DNA of 64,000 nucleotides from Flavobacteriales bacterium (GCA_016715895.1 JADJXH010000004.1:310001-374000), one strand, 5' to 3'; shown: positions 33,810 through 43,195, counted from the stretch's first letter. Numbers and translations: made by a program. The notes: generated from the letters alone by a model not told the origin.

Positions 33810-35645
33810 CTACTCCTTCACCACCATTCGGGTGAAGCGTGCTCCGCTGCCCATCACCTCACAGAGGTATACACCCTTTGCCAGGTCGCTCACATCAACG
33901 GCCGAGCGTTCACCGGAAGTGCGCATCGCACGGACGACGCGCCCGGAGGCATCACGCAGCGTGAGCTCGGCGCCAGCGGCGATACCCGGTGTCAGCACCA
34001 CGAGCTGCTCGGTCGCCGGGTTGGGGAACACCTGAACCCCCATGGAGCGGCGGTGGTCCGACAATCCCACGGTGACGAGGTGCGGAGCACAAACGGACAA
34101 GGCGTTCTCCTCGGCGATGCCGAACACTTCGGCCATGCCGCCCACGTCGCCGATGACGCTGGCGAGCGCACTGTCCGCCGCGGCCTGCAGGGCGTTGACA
34201 CTGGCCAGCGGACCGCCGGAGGGTGCTTGGGCGAAGAGGTAGGCGAACAGCAGGTCGGCATGTTCGCCGGACTCCAGAACGAAGGGTCCGGTGACGCCGA
34301 TCATGCGGCGGTCGCCCGGTGTGTTGCCCTCACCCACCTCGGACCACGGCGCCTGTGCCGCACCATCCGTGCCCGCTCCGAGGGGATCGCTGTCGCCAGG
34401 GTACATGAACCGCGCTGGCACCGCGTTCGGGTCCTGCGAGTACCCGTTCCCCCCGTAGGTCTGCGGCAGGCCGTCCAGCCATTGCCCGGCCAGGTAACGC
34501 TCCACATCAACGGCGGTCTGAGGGATGCCGGTGGCGCCGGATGCCGTGGAGTAGATGCGGCTGCTCGTGAGCCCGAAGCGCTCATTGTCGATCTGCTGGT
34601 CTGCAAAGCCCTGGCCGTTGAAGCCGGGGATGAGGGGAACGACCGGGTCGTCATTGCCATCGGCCTCCACCAGCGGACCCTTGATGAGCCGCACACCGAA
34701 GGCGGGGGGCTGGCCGCCATAGCCGGGGCCCCAGAAGGACGGACCATCGAATCCATCCCCGTTGTACGCGTACCACAGGTTGCGCGACGGGTCGGTCCCG
34801 ATCATGTCATCCTCCGGGTCTCCCAGGTCGAAGTCGGTGTGCAACCCGATGCGCACATCGGTGTACGCGTTGCTGCTGCGGTTGATGACGTGCGCGCGCA
34901 GAAAGAGCGTGTTGGCCAGTTCGGGGTCGTTCGTATCGAAGACGAAGGGCATCAACCTGAGCTCGATGCCGAGCGGCGGACCCTGCGAGAAACTGTGCGG
35001 CCGTTGGTCGTTCAGCACCATGAAGCAGGCACGATCGCCCAGGATGCAGGGCACATCACCGAAGGCCGGATCGTAGGTGCCATCCCCATCGCGGTCCACG
35101 AACGGTGCCTGATAGGGGGCCAGGCCGAGGGCGATATCCCCCATCGCCGGCCAGTCGAGCAGGGACTGCGCGGGTTGGTATCCAGGGTACACGAGGGCCT
35201 CCTCGCAATCGGGGTCGTCCACACAGTCGTGGTAGTTCAGGTGCTGTTCGATGTCGAAGCGCTCCACGCACCAGATGCGGTCGTAGGCCTGGGCCACACC
35301 GGGCAGGGCGGTGGCGGAGCCGTCGGTGGTGAGCGGACCGGTCCAATAATCGGAATCGAACAGACCTCCATAGTCCGCCCCGGCGGCATGCAGCGTATCA
35401 CCCGGACCACGCCCGGTGACCCACAATCCGCTGCCCCAGAGGACATGGGCGCCCGTTCCCGGCGGCACTTCGAACGCGGGGCTGGCCCCATCGGCCCCCG
35501 CACCGATCAAGCCCCAGGAGGTGAGCCCCACCTCCAGGCGGTCGTTCCCGATGGATGTGATCGCGGTGCCCTGTGCGGTCCCGTCAACGGGGATCGCCCA
35601 GGCATGCGCGGACAACAGCGCGAGGCAGAGTGAAGATCGGATCAT
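33810..35645 (-). CDS. secreted protein with T9SS type A sorting domain
   Basis: 611 residues from ATG 35645. Signal peptide MIRSSLCLALLSAHAWA. The body is a single large beta-rich region with segments seen in other Bacteroidota secreted proteins of unknown role (GAGADGASPAFEVPPGTGAHVLWGSGLWVTG, DRDGDGTYDPAFGD, GIELRLMPFVFDTNDPELANTLFLRAHVINRS). DRDGDGTYDP resembles a calcium-binding loop. The end is a type A sorting domain (VQVFPNPATEQLVV, LRDASGRVVRAM, DLAKGVYLCEV). Expected to be exported by T9SS. It stands alone between a hairpin terminator and a small-gene pair. Confidence 0.83.
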   Translation of the reverse strand: MIRSSLCLALLSAHAWAIPVDGTAQGTAITSIGNDRLEVGLTSWGLIGAGADGASPAFEVPPGTGAHVLWGSGLWVTGRGPGDTLHAAGADYGGLFDSDYWTGPLTTDGSATALPGVAQAYDRIWCVERFDIEQHLNYHDCVDDPDCEEALVYPGYQPAQSLLDWPAMGDIALGLAPYQAPFVDRDGDGTYDPAFGDVPCILGDRACFMVLNDQRPHSFSQGPPLGIELRLMPFVFDTNDPELANTLFLRAHVINRSSNAYTDVRIGLHTDFDLGDPEDDMIGTDPSRNLWYAYNGDGFDGPSFWGPGYGGQPPAFGVRLIKGPLVEADGNDDPVVPLIPGFNGQGFADQQIDNERFGLTSSRIYSTASGATGIPQTAVDVERYLAGQWLDGLPQTYGGNGYSQDPNAVPARFMYPGDSDPLGAGTDGAAQAPWSEVGEGNTPGDRRMIGVTGPFVLESGEHADLLFAYLFAQAPSGGPLASVNALQAAADSALASVIGDVGGMAEVFGIAEENALSVCAPHLVTVGLSDHRRSMGVQVFPNPATEQLVVLTPGIAAGAELTLRDASGRVVRAMRTSGERSAVDVSDLAKGVYLCEVMGSGARFTRMVVKE

Positions 35646-35746
35646 GGCAACAGGGTTTGCCGCCAACCTATCGGAAGGTGAAGCGACCCGCATGCGCCGA
35701 TCGACGGAAGGCGGTATCGGTTCAGGGACCGGTGCGGGAGAACGGC

Positions 35747-35923
35747 TCAGCTGCGCTCCCCGGTTGCGCCGGGCACCAGCACAAAGACCACCTCGACCTC
35801 TTTGCCGGCCGTGGTGCCGCTCTCGAAAGGAACATGGGCCATGCCGTTGCGATCGATGCGCAGCACATTGCCCACGATGGTGAGGGCCCGGTAAGAGGGA
35901 ATGACGGCGGCGGGTGCGTGCAT
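35747..35923 (-). CDS. 58-residue small protein, coupled to the upstream gene
   Basis: Minus-strand frame from ATG 35923 to TGA 35747-35749, beginning MHAPAAVIPSYRALTIVGN and ending GATGERS. Its start codon shares one base with the stop of the 87-residue gene (TGATG), typical of translational coupling here. Predicted strands (TIVGNVLRI, KEVEVVFVLV) suggest a small beta protein. Family not recognised; coding status rests on the coupling and plausible composition. Confidence 0.5.
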   Translation of the reverse strand: MHAPAAVIPSYRALTIVGNVLRIDRNGMAHVPFESGTTAGKEVEVVFVLVPGATGERS

Positions 35924-36186
35924 CAGACGGCGCGGCGCAGGTGGATGGGCTTCACCGTGCTCACTTCGCCATCGAGCACCATCAGGAAATACTCCTCCCC
36001 ATCCAGGTCGGTGATGCGCACGCGCGTGACGGGTCCACTGACATCGCCGGTCTTGACGATCCGGCCGCTGGGGTCCACGATGTCGAACAGCGCATCCTGG
36101 GAGGCGGGGTCATAGTCGAACATCAGCAGGCGCTCGAGCTGGTCGATGCGCACGTGGATCTCGTGGGGGGTGGTGTGCTGGGCCAT
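35923..36186 (-). CDS. 87-residue hypothetical protein
   Basis: From ATG 36186: HEIHVRIDQLERLLMFDYDPASQDALFDIVDPSGRIVKTGDVSGPVTRVRITDLDGEEYFLMVLDGE..., a small protein with mostly beta-strand character and no signal peptide. In-frame alternative start ATG 36219. First of a coupled two-gene unit. No family recognised. No convincing promoter element was seen upstream. Confidence 0.6.
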   Translation of the reverse strand: MAQHTTPHEIHVRIDQLERLLMFDYDPASQDALFDIVDPSGRIVKTGDVSGPVTRVRITDLDGEEYFLMVLDGEVSTVKPIHLRRAV

Positions 36187-36501
36187 GGGCCTGTTCTTCA
36201 CCCCGTTGTACGACATCATCGGGGGCAGGGTTGCCCAAGAACGCCGGAGGGCCGGCCCACCACCCGGCGGACCGACCCTCCACACCAAAACCTGACATGA
36301 GCACTGCGCGGTTCAACTGCCCTGGTCGGAGAAGATCCAGAGCTTGTGATGGGAGTTCATGGAAGCCATGGCAACAAGGGGTTTGCGTTCAATGGTGACC
36401 CCAACCTACCATGCCCGACGCCCGATCGCCAGCGCGATCCGGGCAACGGTCGCGACGAAGAGAAGAACGGTCGCTCCGGTGGTGCCGCTATTTTCGCCGG
36501 C
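36187..36501. other. 315-bp spacer between divergent genes
   Basis: Holds the promoter element at 36489-36496 for the response regulator on the plus strand. On the minus strand an 18-codon frame (36313-36369, MASMNSHHKLWIFSDQGS) follows a TAGGTTGG element near 36400; it could be a leader peptide or chance. No hairpin or repeat was seen. Confidence 0.4.
36489..36496 (+). promoter_or_regulatory. -7 element TATTTTCG (one mismatch)
   Basis: Ends five bases before ATG 36502 and 20 bases before ATG 36517. Either the mRNA is leaderless from 36502 or translation starts at 36517, where the receiver domain itself begins. Confidence 0.45.
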
Positions 36502-36516
36502 ATGGGGTCGCGGCGG

Positions 36517-37275
36517 ATGCGGGCATTGATCGTGGACGATGAGGAACCGGCCCGGGAGAACCTGCGCCTGATGCTGGAGGACCTCTGCCCCGAGGTGGAG
36601 GTGGCGGGAACGGCCGATGGACCGGCGAGCGCGCGCGAGCGGATCGCGGAGCTTGACCCCGACCTGCTCTTCCTGGACATCCGCATGCCCAGTGGCACCG
36701 AGGGCCTCGACCTGCTGGCCGAGCTCCGCGACCTGCGCGCCCTGGTCGTCTTCGTCACGGCCTTCAAGGACTACGCGCTGCAGGCCTTTCACACCCATGC
36801 GGTGGACTACCTGTTGAAGCCGATCGATCCCGATGAGCTGCGGGCGGCGGTGATGAAGGCCCTCGAGCGGGTGCGTGAACAGCATGAACGGCCAGCGGAG
36901 GCCACGGCGTATCGCGCAAGGTTGAACGCCGCCGTCCGCGAGGCCTCGCTGCCCGCGGGCCGCATCGTGATCGATCACGCCAAAGGGTTCAAGCTCTTCG
37001 ACCCGCACAACATCAGCCACCTGGAGGCCGAGGGCAACTGCACCCAGCTGCACTTCAGCGATGGCACGCGCTACCTCGACACCCGCACCCTGCGTGTGTA
37101 TGAGGAACTGCTCGATCCGTCCTTGTTCCTGCGGGTGCATCGCTCGCACATCGTGAACCTGGAGCACCTGCGTGAATACCTGCGCGACGACGGCCATTGG
37201 GCGGTGCTCCGCGACGGGCGGAGGGTCCCGATCGCTCGCGAGCGCGTGGCCGAGTTCCTCGAACGCGTCCGCTGA
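36517..37275 (+). CDS. LytTR-family response regulator (first of two)
   Basis: 252 residues from ATG 36517. Receiver domain 1-120 with acidic pocket D7/D8, phospho-acceptor D54 (LFLDIRMP), and K in LLKPID; then a LytTR DNA-binding domain (about 145-250: HAKGFKLFDPHNISHLEAEGNCTQLHFSDG, FLRVHRSHIVNLEHL). A two-component regulator that should bind DNA as a dimer after phosphorylation. ATG 36502 adds five residues. It is followed by a second regulator of the same type and a histidine kinase, 110 bp further on, so the kinase may serve both. Confidence 0.92.
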   Translation: MRALIVDDEEPARENLRLMLEDLCPEVEVAGTADGPASARERIAELDPDLLFLDIRMPSGTEGLDLLAELRDLRALVVFVTAFKDYALQAFHTHAVDYLLKPIDPDELRAAVMKALERVREQHERPAEATAYRARLNAAVREASLPAGRIVIDHAKGFKLFDPHNISHLEAEGNCTQLHFSDGTRYLDTRTLRVYEELLDPSLFLRVHRSHIVNLEHLREYLRDDGHWAVLRDGRRVPIARERVAEFLERVR

Positions 37276-37385
37276 CGGTCCACATGGCCGGGATGACGGT
37301 CCGCTCGATCGGGCGCACCGGTCAGGCGACGGTCACCCAAGCCACCGCGGACCGACCTAGCTTGAGCCCACCAAACCCATCGGCC

Positions 37386-38138
37386 ATGCGTGTACTGATC
37401 GTGGACGACGAACCCGACGCCCGGGAGAACCTGCGGATGATGCTGGAGGAGCACTGCCCCGACCTGGTCGTGGTGGGCTCGGCGGGAAGCGCCCAGGAGG
37501 CGCGCGAACTGATCGCGATGGAACACCCGCAGGCGCTCTTCCTCGACATCAAGATGCCGGGAGAGGATGGCTTTGCGCTGCTTCATTCCCTGCAAGGGCA
37601 GGAGCTTCCGGTGGTCTTCACCACCGCCTACGACGAATATGCGCTGCAGGCCTTCAAGGAGAACGCCCTGGACTACCTCGAGAAGCCGATCGATGTGGAG
37701 GAGCTCAAGCGGGCGGCCGCAAAGCTCCGCCGCATGGCGTCGGACCCCGCGGCCGCACCGCAACAGACCGGTGCCATCGCGGCGCTGCTCCTGGACCCCG
37801 CCTCCCCCTTGAGCAAACGCATGGCCGTTCCGGGTCGCGACGGGCTCACCTTGGTGAAGCATGAGGACATCCTCTACCTGGAGGCCAGCGACAGCTACAC
37901 CACCATCCACACACGCGACGGCAAGCGGCAGATCAGCAGCAAGCACATCCGGGTCTTTGAGAACAACCTGGACCCGAAGCGCTTCTTCCGCGTCCACAAG
38001 TCATACATCATCAACCTGGAGCACCTGCGCGCGTTCAGCCGGGGGGAAGGCAACATGGCCGTGCTGGACAACGGCGCCATGATCCCCGTTTCGCGCCGCA
38101 AAATGCCCGACTTCCTTGCCCTGATCCCCACCTTCTGA
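37386..38138 (+). CDS. LytTR-family response regulator (second of two)
   Basis: 250 residues. Receiver domain with D54 in LFLDIKMP, FTTAYDEYALQAFKENALDYLEKPID, and a C-terminal LytTR domain (DILYLEASDSYTTIHTRDGKRQISSKHIRVFENNL, FFRVHKSYIINLEHL). The start follows TAGCTTGA at 37358-37365, a weak promoter match. Its stop overlaps the kinase start by one base (TGATG), so this is the direct partner of the kinase. It is clearly paralogous to the regulator just upstream, with the receiver opening almost identical (VDDEPDARENLRMMLEE versus VDDEEPARENLRLMLED). Confidence 0.93.
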   Translation: MRVLIVDDEPDARENLRMMLEEHCPDLVVVGSAGSAQEARELIAMEHPQALFLDIKMPGEDGFALLHSLQGQELPVVFTTAYDEYALQAFKENALDYLEKPIDVEELKRAAAKLRRMASDPAAAPQQTGAIAALLLDPASPLSKRMAVPGRDGLTLVKHEDILYLEASDSYTTIHTRDGKRQISSKHIRVFENNLDPKRFFRVHKSYIINLEHLRAFSRGEGNMAVLDNGAMIPVSRRKMPDFLALIPTF

Positions 38139-41100
38139 TGCGGCGCACGGGCTTGCTGCTCGGGCTGTTGCTCGGTTCCATGGGCCTGCTGCGGGCCCAG
38201 CAGTTCGGCTTCATCCACTACACCACCAGGGACGGGCTCGCCCAAAGCCAGGTGCGCACGATCGCACAGGATGAGCAGGGCTTCCTCTGGATCGGCACAC
38301 TGGGCGGCGTGAGCCGGTTCGACGGCAGCGGGTTCCGCAACCACGCCCTGCAACAGGGGTTGCCCGATGCGCAGGTGAACGCCCTTCTTCCGCGTCCCGA
38401 CGGCTCGATGTGGTGCGGCACCGGAGGAGGCCTCGTGAGCTTCAGGCACGGCACGGAGGTGATCCCCATCCCGCTGCCGGGCCTCGACCGCCCGCGCATC
38501 ACCGCCCTGGCCACGGATGCGCGTGGGCGGGTGCTGATCGGGGTGGAGGACCGGGGTGTGCTGGTGCACGAGGACGGCAGGGTGCATGGTCTGGAGGGCT
38601 TTCCCACAGATACCGCCGGTACGGTGCGATCGCTGCTCTGCCTGGCGGATGGCACCGTCTACATCGGCCTGCGCAATGGCCTGCTCCGATGGGCCGATGG
38701 CCGCTGCACGACCGTGATCCTGGGCCGCGAGGACCGCTCCAACGTGAGCAGCATGGCCGCAGGCGAGGATGGCACCCTTTGGGTGGCCACGTTCGGACAA
38801 GGGGTCTTCGCGCTCCGGCCCGATGGCACCGTGGAGGAGATCGATGAGACCGACGGGCTCCTGCAGAACAATGTGCGCAGCGTGACGATCGATCGCCAGG
38901 GCCGCGTGTGGCTGGCCAGCAAGTTCGGCGTCAACGTCATCGAAGGCGGCCGCATCCGGGCGCTCACGGTGAACCAGGGCATGCCGAACGACAACATCTG
39001 GTGCGTATCGGTGGACGACAATGGCGACCTGTGGCTCGGAACGGATGGAGCGGGGATCCTGCGCTGGACCGGGGACCGGTTCGTCACCTACACGCAGCGC
39101 GATGGATTGTGCAGCGATCAGGTGATGTGCCTGGTGGCCGACAGCGCGAACGACCTGTGGTTGGGCACATATGGCAACGGGATCTGCCGGATGGATGGCA
39201 TGGCGCTGGTGAGCACGTTGGACGGGCTGCCGAACAACACCGTATGGACCGGGCTGCGGCGCCGGGACAACAGCCTGTGGTTCGGCACCAGCGACGGGTT
39301 GTGCAGGCTGCGCAACGGCGTGGTGGTGCCGCTTCCGGACAGCTTGTCCCTTCGGGATGAACGCATCGTTGCCCTGCACGAGGACCCCGACGGCACGCTG
39401 TGGTGCGGCGCCCGGGAAGGGCTCTTCTCGATCCGCGAGGACCGGTTGCGGCGGGAACCCGGGCCGCCCGGCGTACCGCTCCGGTCCATCCGGGCCCTGC
39501 ATCGCGACGGCGATGGCCGCTTATGGGTGGCCCATGAGGTGGGCGTGGCGCGGCGGGGCGCGAACGGCTGGACGACATGGGCCGCCGGGCGGGAGCTCCC
39601 GACCGGGGCGGTGTACTGCCTGGCCGAGGACCGCCGCGGAAGGGTCTGGGCCGGCACCGCGGACGGGCTGGTCTGCTTCACCGGATCCGGCCCTCGTGTG
39701 CTCCGCCTGGCACCGGACTTCGGCTCCAACTACATCGACCTGCTGCGTGTCACGAGCGACGGACGGATCTGGGTGGGCACCAACAACGGCCTGTTCCAGG
39801 TGGCACCGGACAGCCTGCTGACCACCGGGGGCGGGGTGACCCACTACACCAGCAGCGACGGGCTGCTGAGCCTGGAGTGCAACCTGAACGCATCGCATCT
39901 GGACACCAAGGGCCGGCTGTTCTTCGGCACTTCGCGCGGCCTGGTCCTGCATCCGCCCGCATCCGAGCCCACCCGGCACACGGACGTCATCCCGCTCCAC
40001 ATCACCGGCCTGCGCTGGTTCCTCCGACCCTCGGGCTGGGAAGGGCGGTCCACCGGTACCGACCGCTTTTCGGGGCTTCCCACAGGCCTTCTGCTCCCCT
40101 ACGAACGCAACCACCTGACCTTCGATTTCACCGGCATCAGCCTGAGCGCGCCCGAACAGGTGGTCTACCGCTATCGCCTGCTGGGCCATGACAATGACTG
40201 GCTGCCGGAAACGGACGTGCGATCGGCGAGTTTCAGCAACCTGCCCCACGGTCACTACGTGTTCCAAGTGATGGCCAGGGGGCGCAACGGCCGATGGAGC
40301 CCACCGAAGGAATACGCATTTGATGTACAGCCGCCGTTCTGGGCCCGGTGGTGGTTCTTCGCGCTCACCGGGGCGGTGGTGATCGGCTCGGTGGGCGGTG
40401 TGGCCCGGTATCGTTCCGTTCAGCGTCATCGCCTGGAGCGCACCCGCCAGTTGATGCTCCGGTCACGCATGCTCCAGCTCGAGCAGCAGGCATTGAACGC
40501 CAACATGAACCGGCACTTCATCTTCAATGCCCTGAACAGCATCCAGTTCCACATCAACAAACAGGACCGGGCCACGGCGAACCGCTATCTCACGAGCTTC
40601 GCCAAGCTCATCCGCAAGAACCTCGATGCCAGCCAGAGCGACACCACTTCCCTGGCCGAGGAGCTCGAACGACTGGAGCTGTACCTCGTCCTGGAGCACA
40701 TGCGCTTCAAGGACCGCTTCCGCTACATCCTGACGGTGGATCCGGGGGTGGACACGCTCCAGGTGCGGTTGCCGGCCATGATGCTGCAGCCCTACGTGGA
40801 GAACAGCATCTGGCATGGCATCCTGCCCACCGAGCGCCAAGGTCAGGTCACCATCCGGGTCGACCCGGGAGAGGCCGGCCGGGTGCGGGTCATTATCGCC
40901 GATGATGGGCTGGGCATCGAACAGAGCAAGGCGCGCAAGCAGAGCGGTGACCACATCTCCAGGGGGATCGAGATCACCAAAGGCCGGGCGGACGTGCTGC
41001 GGAACCTCCAAGTGACGGACATCAGGATCACCGGTCCCGAGCAGGTGCAGGGCGCGGACGGTCGGATCATGGGCACACAGGTCACCATCGACCTGCCGAG

Positions 41101-41170
41101 CAACGGTCCATCCCCTTCCACCGGTCCGGATTTGCGATCCGGCCCCGGGCACCTTACCTTTGGAACATGA
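38138..41170 (+). CDS. Reg_prop/Y_Y_Y sensor histidine kinase (LytS type)
   Basis: 1010 residues. Signal peptide (about 1-22), then about 14 Reg_prop propeller repeats (for example DEQGFLWIGTLGGVSRFDG, DNGDLWLGTDGAGILRW), a Y_Y_Y domain (about 640-730, YRYRLLGHDNDWLPE), one membrane helix (about 736-760) and a His_kinase domain with phospho-acceptor H793 in MNRHFIFNALNSIQ, the N-box LQPYVENSIWHG (about 885) and DDGLGIE (about 922). Arg replaces the common Pro before the His. A periplasmic double propeller would sense an extracellular ligand, often a glycan in relatives. Coupled to the regulator upstream. Confidence 0.94.
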   Translation: MRRTGLLLGLLLGSMGLLRAQQFGFIHYTTRDGLAQSQVRTIAQDEQGFLWIGTLGGVSRFDGSGFRNHALQQGLPDAQVNALLPRPDGSMWCGTGGGLVSFRHGTEVIPIPLPGLDRPRITALATDARGRVLIGVEDRGVLVHEDGRVHGLEGFPTDTAGTVRSLLCLADGTVYIGLRNGLLRWADGRCTTVILGREDRSNVSSMAAGEDGTLWVATFGQGVFALRPDGTVEEIDETDGLLQNNVRSVTIDRQGRVWLASKFGVNVIEGGRIRALTVNQGMPNDNIWCVSVDDNGDLWLGTDGAGILRWTGDRFVTYTQRDGLCSDQVMCLVADSANDLWLGTYGNGICRMDGMALVSTLDGLPNNTVWTGLRRRDNSLWFGTSDGLCRLRNGVVVPLPDSLSLRDERIVALHEDPDGTLWCGAREGLFSIREDRLRREPGPPGVPLRSIRALHRDGDGRLWVAHEVGVARRGANGWTTWAAGRELPTGAVYCLAEDRRGRVWAGTADGLVCFTGSGPRVLRLAPDFGSNYIDLLRVTSDGRIWVGTNNGLFQVAPDSLLTTGGGVTHYTSSDGLLSLECNLNASHLDTKGRLFFGTSRGLVLHPPASEPTRHTDVIPLHITGLRWFLRPSGWEGRSTGTDRFSGLPTGLLLPYERNHLTFDFTGISLSAPEQVVYRYRLLGHDNDWLPETDVRSASFSNLPHGHYVFQVMARGRNGRWSPPKEYAFDVQPPFWARWWFFALTGAVVIGSVGGVARYRSVQRHRLERTRQLMLRSRMLQLEQQALNANMNRHFIFNALNSIQFHINKQDRATANRYLTSFAKLIRKNLDASQSDTTSLAEELERLELYLVLEHMRFKDRFRYILTVDPGVDTLQVRLPAMMLQPYVENSIWHGILPTERQGQVTIRVDPGEAGRVRVIIADDGLGIEQSKARKQSGDHISRGIEITKGRADVLRNLQVTDIRITGPEQVQGADGRIMGTQVTIDLPSNGPSPSTGPDLRSGPGHLTFGT
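41155..41162 (+). promoter_or_regulatory. promoter: TTTG, 20 bp, TACCTTTG
   Basis: Best match in the window to the full Bacteroidota consensus: -33 TTTG at 41131-41134, 20-bp spacer, exact TAnnTTTG. It ends four bases before ATG 41167 and seven before ATG 41170, so the mRNA should be leaderless. It lies inside the 3' end of the kinase gene. Confidence 0.75.
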
Positions 41171-41478
41171 TGGTCCGGAACCTCATCGTCTTCCTGCTCA
41201 TGGTGGTGGCCTTGGCCGCCTGCACCAAGGAGCAGGTCGCGCCTGCAGGAGAGGTGCTGACCGGAGAGGACAAGCGTCTGCAGCAGGGACCGAACGAGGC
41301 TGACCACGGTTCGACGTCCATCCTGAAGGAAGAGCCGCAGAGCTCGGAAGGCATTCTGCGCTCCGGTGACCTCGATGAGCAGGGGGGCGAGGACGACGGT
41401 GACATCTCCGATGATGGGGATGAGGATGCCGATGGTGAGCGCAACAAGAAGAAGAACATCGGTTCGTCAGGGAACTGA
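41170..41478 (+). CDS. small acidic lipoprotein
   Basis: 102 residues from ATG 41170 (the tandem ATG at 41167 adds one residue and overlaps the kinase stop). Signal peptide with lipobox VALAAC (Cys about residue 18), then a low-complexity acidic tail rich in Asp, Glu and Gly (DLDEQGGEDDGDISDDGDEDADGE) ending in NKKKN. Predicted to be a membrane lipoprotein with an unstructured acidic region, perhaps cation-binding. It has its own strong promoter and its own terminator, so it is a single-gene unit. Unknown function. Confidence 0.75.
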   Translation: MVRNLIVFLLMVVALAACTKEQVAPAGEVLTGEDKRLQQGPNEADHGSTSILKEEPQSSEGILRSGDLDEQGGEDDGDISDDGDEDADGERNKKKNIGSSGN

Positions 41479-41500
41479 ACCTGACGAACGAACGTGATCG

Positions 41501-41524
41501 ACGCCCTGGTCTGGTCCAGGGCGT
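41501..41524 (+). terminator. hairpin terminator after the small lipoprotein gene
   Basis: 9-bp stem ACGCCCTGG, 6-nt loop, perfect complement, followed by TGTCGTT; 22 nt after the stop codon. Confidence 0.7.
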
Positions 41525-41607
41525 TGTCGTTCCGGCCGGTCCGTGCCGCTGCCCGCAGCAAGCGGGCCGTTCCTCGTGGTCGAGCACCCGGGCTGGGGCA
41601 TACCGGC

Positions 41608-41615
41608 TAGCTTTC
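41608..41615 (+). promoter_or_regulatory. -7 element TAGCTTTC (one mismatch)
   Basis: 20 nt before ATG 41636; it excludes the in-frame ATG at 41543 as start of the helical-repeat protein. Confidence 0.45.
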
Positions 41616-41635
41616 CTCTATCCAAGTCCGGAACC

Positions 41636-43195
41636 ATGTCCAGGAAAGCGTCCGATCAGGTCCACCGGCTGATCCGTTCCATGGACGCGGCGGAGAAGCG
41701 CTATTTCAAGCTGTATGCGGGACGGCACCTGATCCGGGGGAAGAGCAACCACCTGCTGCTCTTCAACGCGATCTCCGCCATGGAGACGTACGACGAGGAG
41801 GCGCTGCTGCAGCGCTTCAAGGGACGCGGCTTCACAGCGCGATTCGCCATCGCCAAACAGCGGCTGCACAACACGATCCTGGAAAGCCTCTCGGCCTATC
41901 ACGCGCAGTCATCCGTGGATGCCCGGCTCCGCCGGCGCATGCACGAGGTGGAGGTGCTCTACCAGCGCGCCCTGTACGCCGATGCGGAACGGCACCTGGC
42001 GGGTGTGGAGCGACTGGCCACCCGGCACGAGAAGCTGCACGTGCTGGTGGAGGTGCAGGTGTGGCAGCGCCGGCTGATGGAACGAACGCACTATCAACAG
42101 GCGACCATCGCCACCCTGAGCGACCAACGCGAGCGGGCCGCATGGCTTCGTTCACGGCTGACGGAGCTTGATGCCCTCTGGGACCTGAAGAGCGAAGTGT
42201 TCCTGACCCTCTACGGGGAAGGTCAGGCCCGCAGCATCGCACAGGTGGAACGGGTCCGGGCCATCATGGCACGGCGTGACCGCCCGGAGGTGGATGCGCA
42301 CAGCTCGGCCCAGGCGCGCTACCTGCACCATCACCTGGAGGCCGTGGCCGCCTTCGCCACCGGCGACCTGGAGACCAGCCGTACGCACCTGCTCGCGAAC
42401 CGGGAACTGCTGGAGGCCGAGCGTCCGAAGTTCATGGACGAACCGTACCGGCTGTTGGCGGTGCTGAGCAACCTGGCATACGTCTGCACCCGCACGGGAC
42501 GCTTCACCGAAGCGAGTGAACACCTCCGAGCCTATCGGCTGGCCCCATCTGCCTGGCAGATGCCCGAAACGGAGGATCTGGAGATGAAGCTCTTCGCCAC
42601 GGGCACCTCCCTGGAGCTCAGCATCCACTGCGCGAGCGGTGCGTTCGAGCAGGCCCTGGCGATGGTGCCCGCGGTGGAGCGGGGGCTGGAACGGCATGGC
42701 CAGGCACTGGGCACGCTCCGACGCACCGGGTGCATGTTCCAAGTGGCCGTGGCCCTGTTCGGCGGCGGCCGGCCGGTGGAGGCCCTGCGCTGGTGCCATC
42801 GCCTGTTGAACGAGGCCCGTGATGACCAGGGCGGCATCGTGGCCTACGCGCGGATGCTCGAGCTGATGCTCCGGCTGGAGACCGACGACAAGGAACTGCT
42901 GCCATACACCCTGCGCAATACGGAGCGGTACCTGAAGGACCGTTCGCGCACCCATCGGTTCGAACAGGTCTTCCTGCGCCTCGTCCGCGACCTGCTCAAG
43001 CCCTTGGACCACCGTCAGCAGCACGCGGCCTTCCGGCGCTTCCACGACGACCTCACCCTGCTGGCCGAAGACCCCTTGGAACAGCCCGCCTTCGAGCATC
43101 TCGATCCCCTGACCTGGGCCGAGAGCCACCTCACCGGCAGGCCCTACGGTGAGCTGGTCCGTGAGAAAGCGCGCGGTGGGAGCCGGGCGGCCTGA
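41636..43195 (+). CDS. TPR-like helical repeat protein, conserved in Bacteroidota, unknown role
   Basis: 519 residues, almost all alpha-helical and without signal peptide or membrane segment. The N-terminus (VHRLIRSMDAAEKRYFKLYAGRH) is the recognisable feature of a conserved hypothetical family in this phylum. Helix pairs resembling tetratricopeptide repeats follow (for example LLAVLSNLAYVCTRTGRFTEASEHLRAYR, AFEQALAMVPAVERGLERHGQALGTLR). It is likely a cytosolic scaffold or adaptor. Single-gene unit with its own promoter. No catalytic motif was seen. Confidence 0.75.
   Translation: MSRKASDQVHRLIRSMDAAEKRYFKLYAGRHLIRGKSNHLLLFNAISAMETYDEEALLQRFKGRGFTARFAIAKQRLHNTILESLSAYHAQSSVDARLRRRMHEVEVLYQRALYADAERHLAGVERLATRHEKLHVLVEVQVWQRRLMERTHYQQATIATLSDQRERAAWLRSRLTELDALWDLKSEVFLTLYGEGQARSIAQVERVRAIMARRDRPEVDAHSSAQARYLHHHLEAVAAFATGDLETSRTHLLANRELLEAERPKFMDEPYRLLAVLSNLAYVCTRTGRFTEASEHLRAYRLAPSAWQMPETEDLEMKLFATGTSLELSIHCASGAFEQALAMVPAVERGLERHGQALGTLRRTGCMFQVAVALFGGGRPVEALRWCHRLLNEARDDQGGIVAYARMLELMLRLETDDKELLPYTLRNTERYLKDRSRTHRFEQVFLRLVRDLLKPLDHRQQHAAFRRFHDDLTLLAEDPLEQPAFEHLDPLTWAESHLTGRPYGELVREKARGGSRAA

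Noticed and set aside
36313..36369. 18-codon minus-strand frame in the 36187-36501 spacer
   Set aside because: Has a weak promoter-like element upstream but no supporting neighbour or overlap; too short to claim as a gene.
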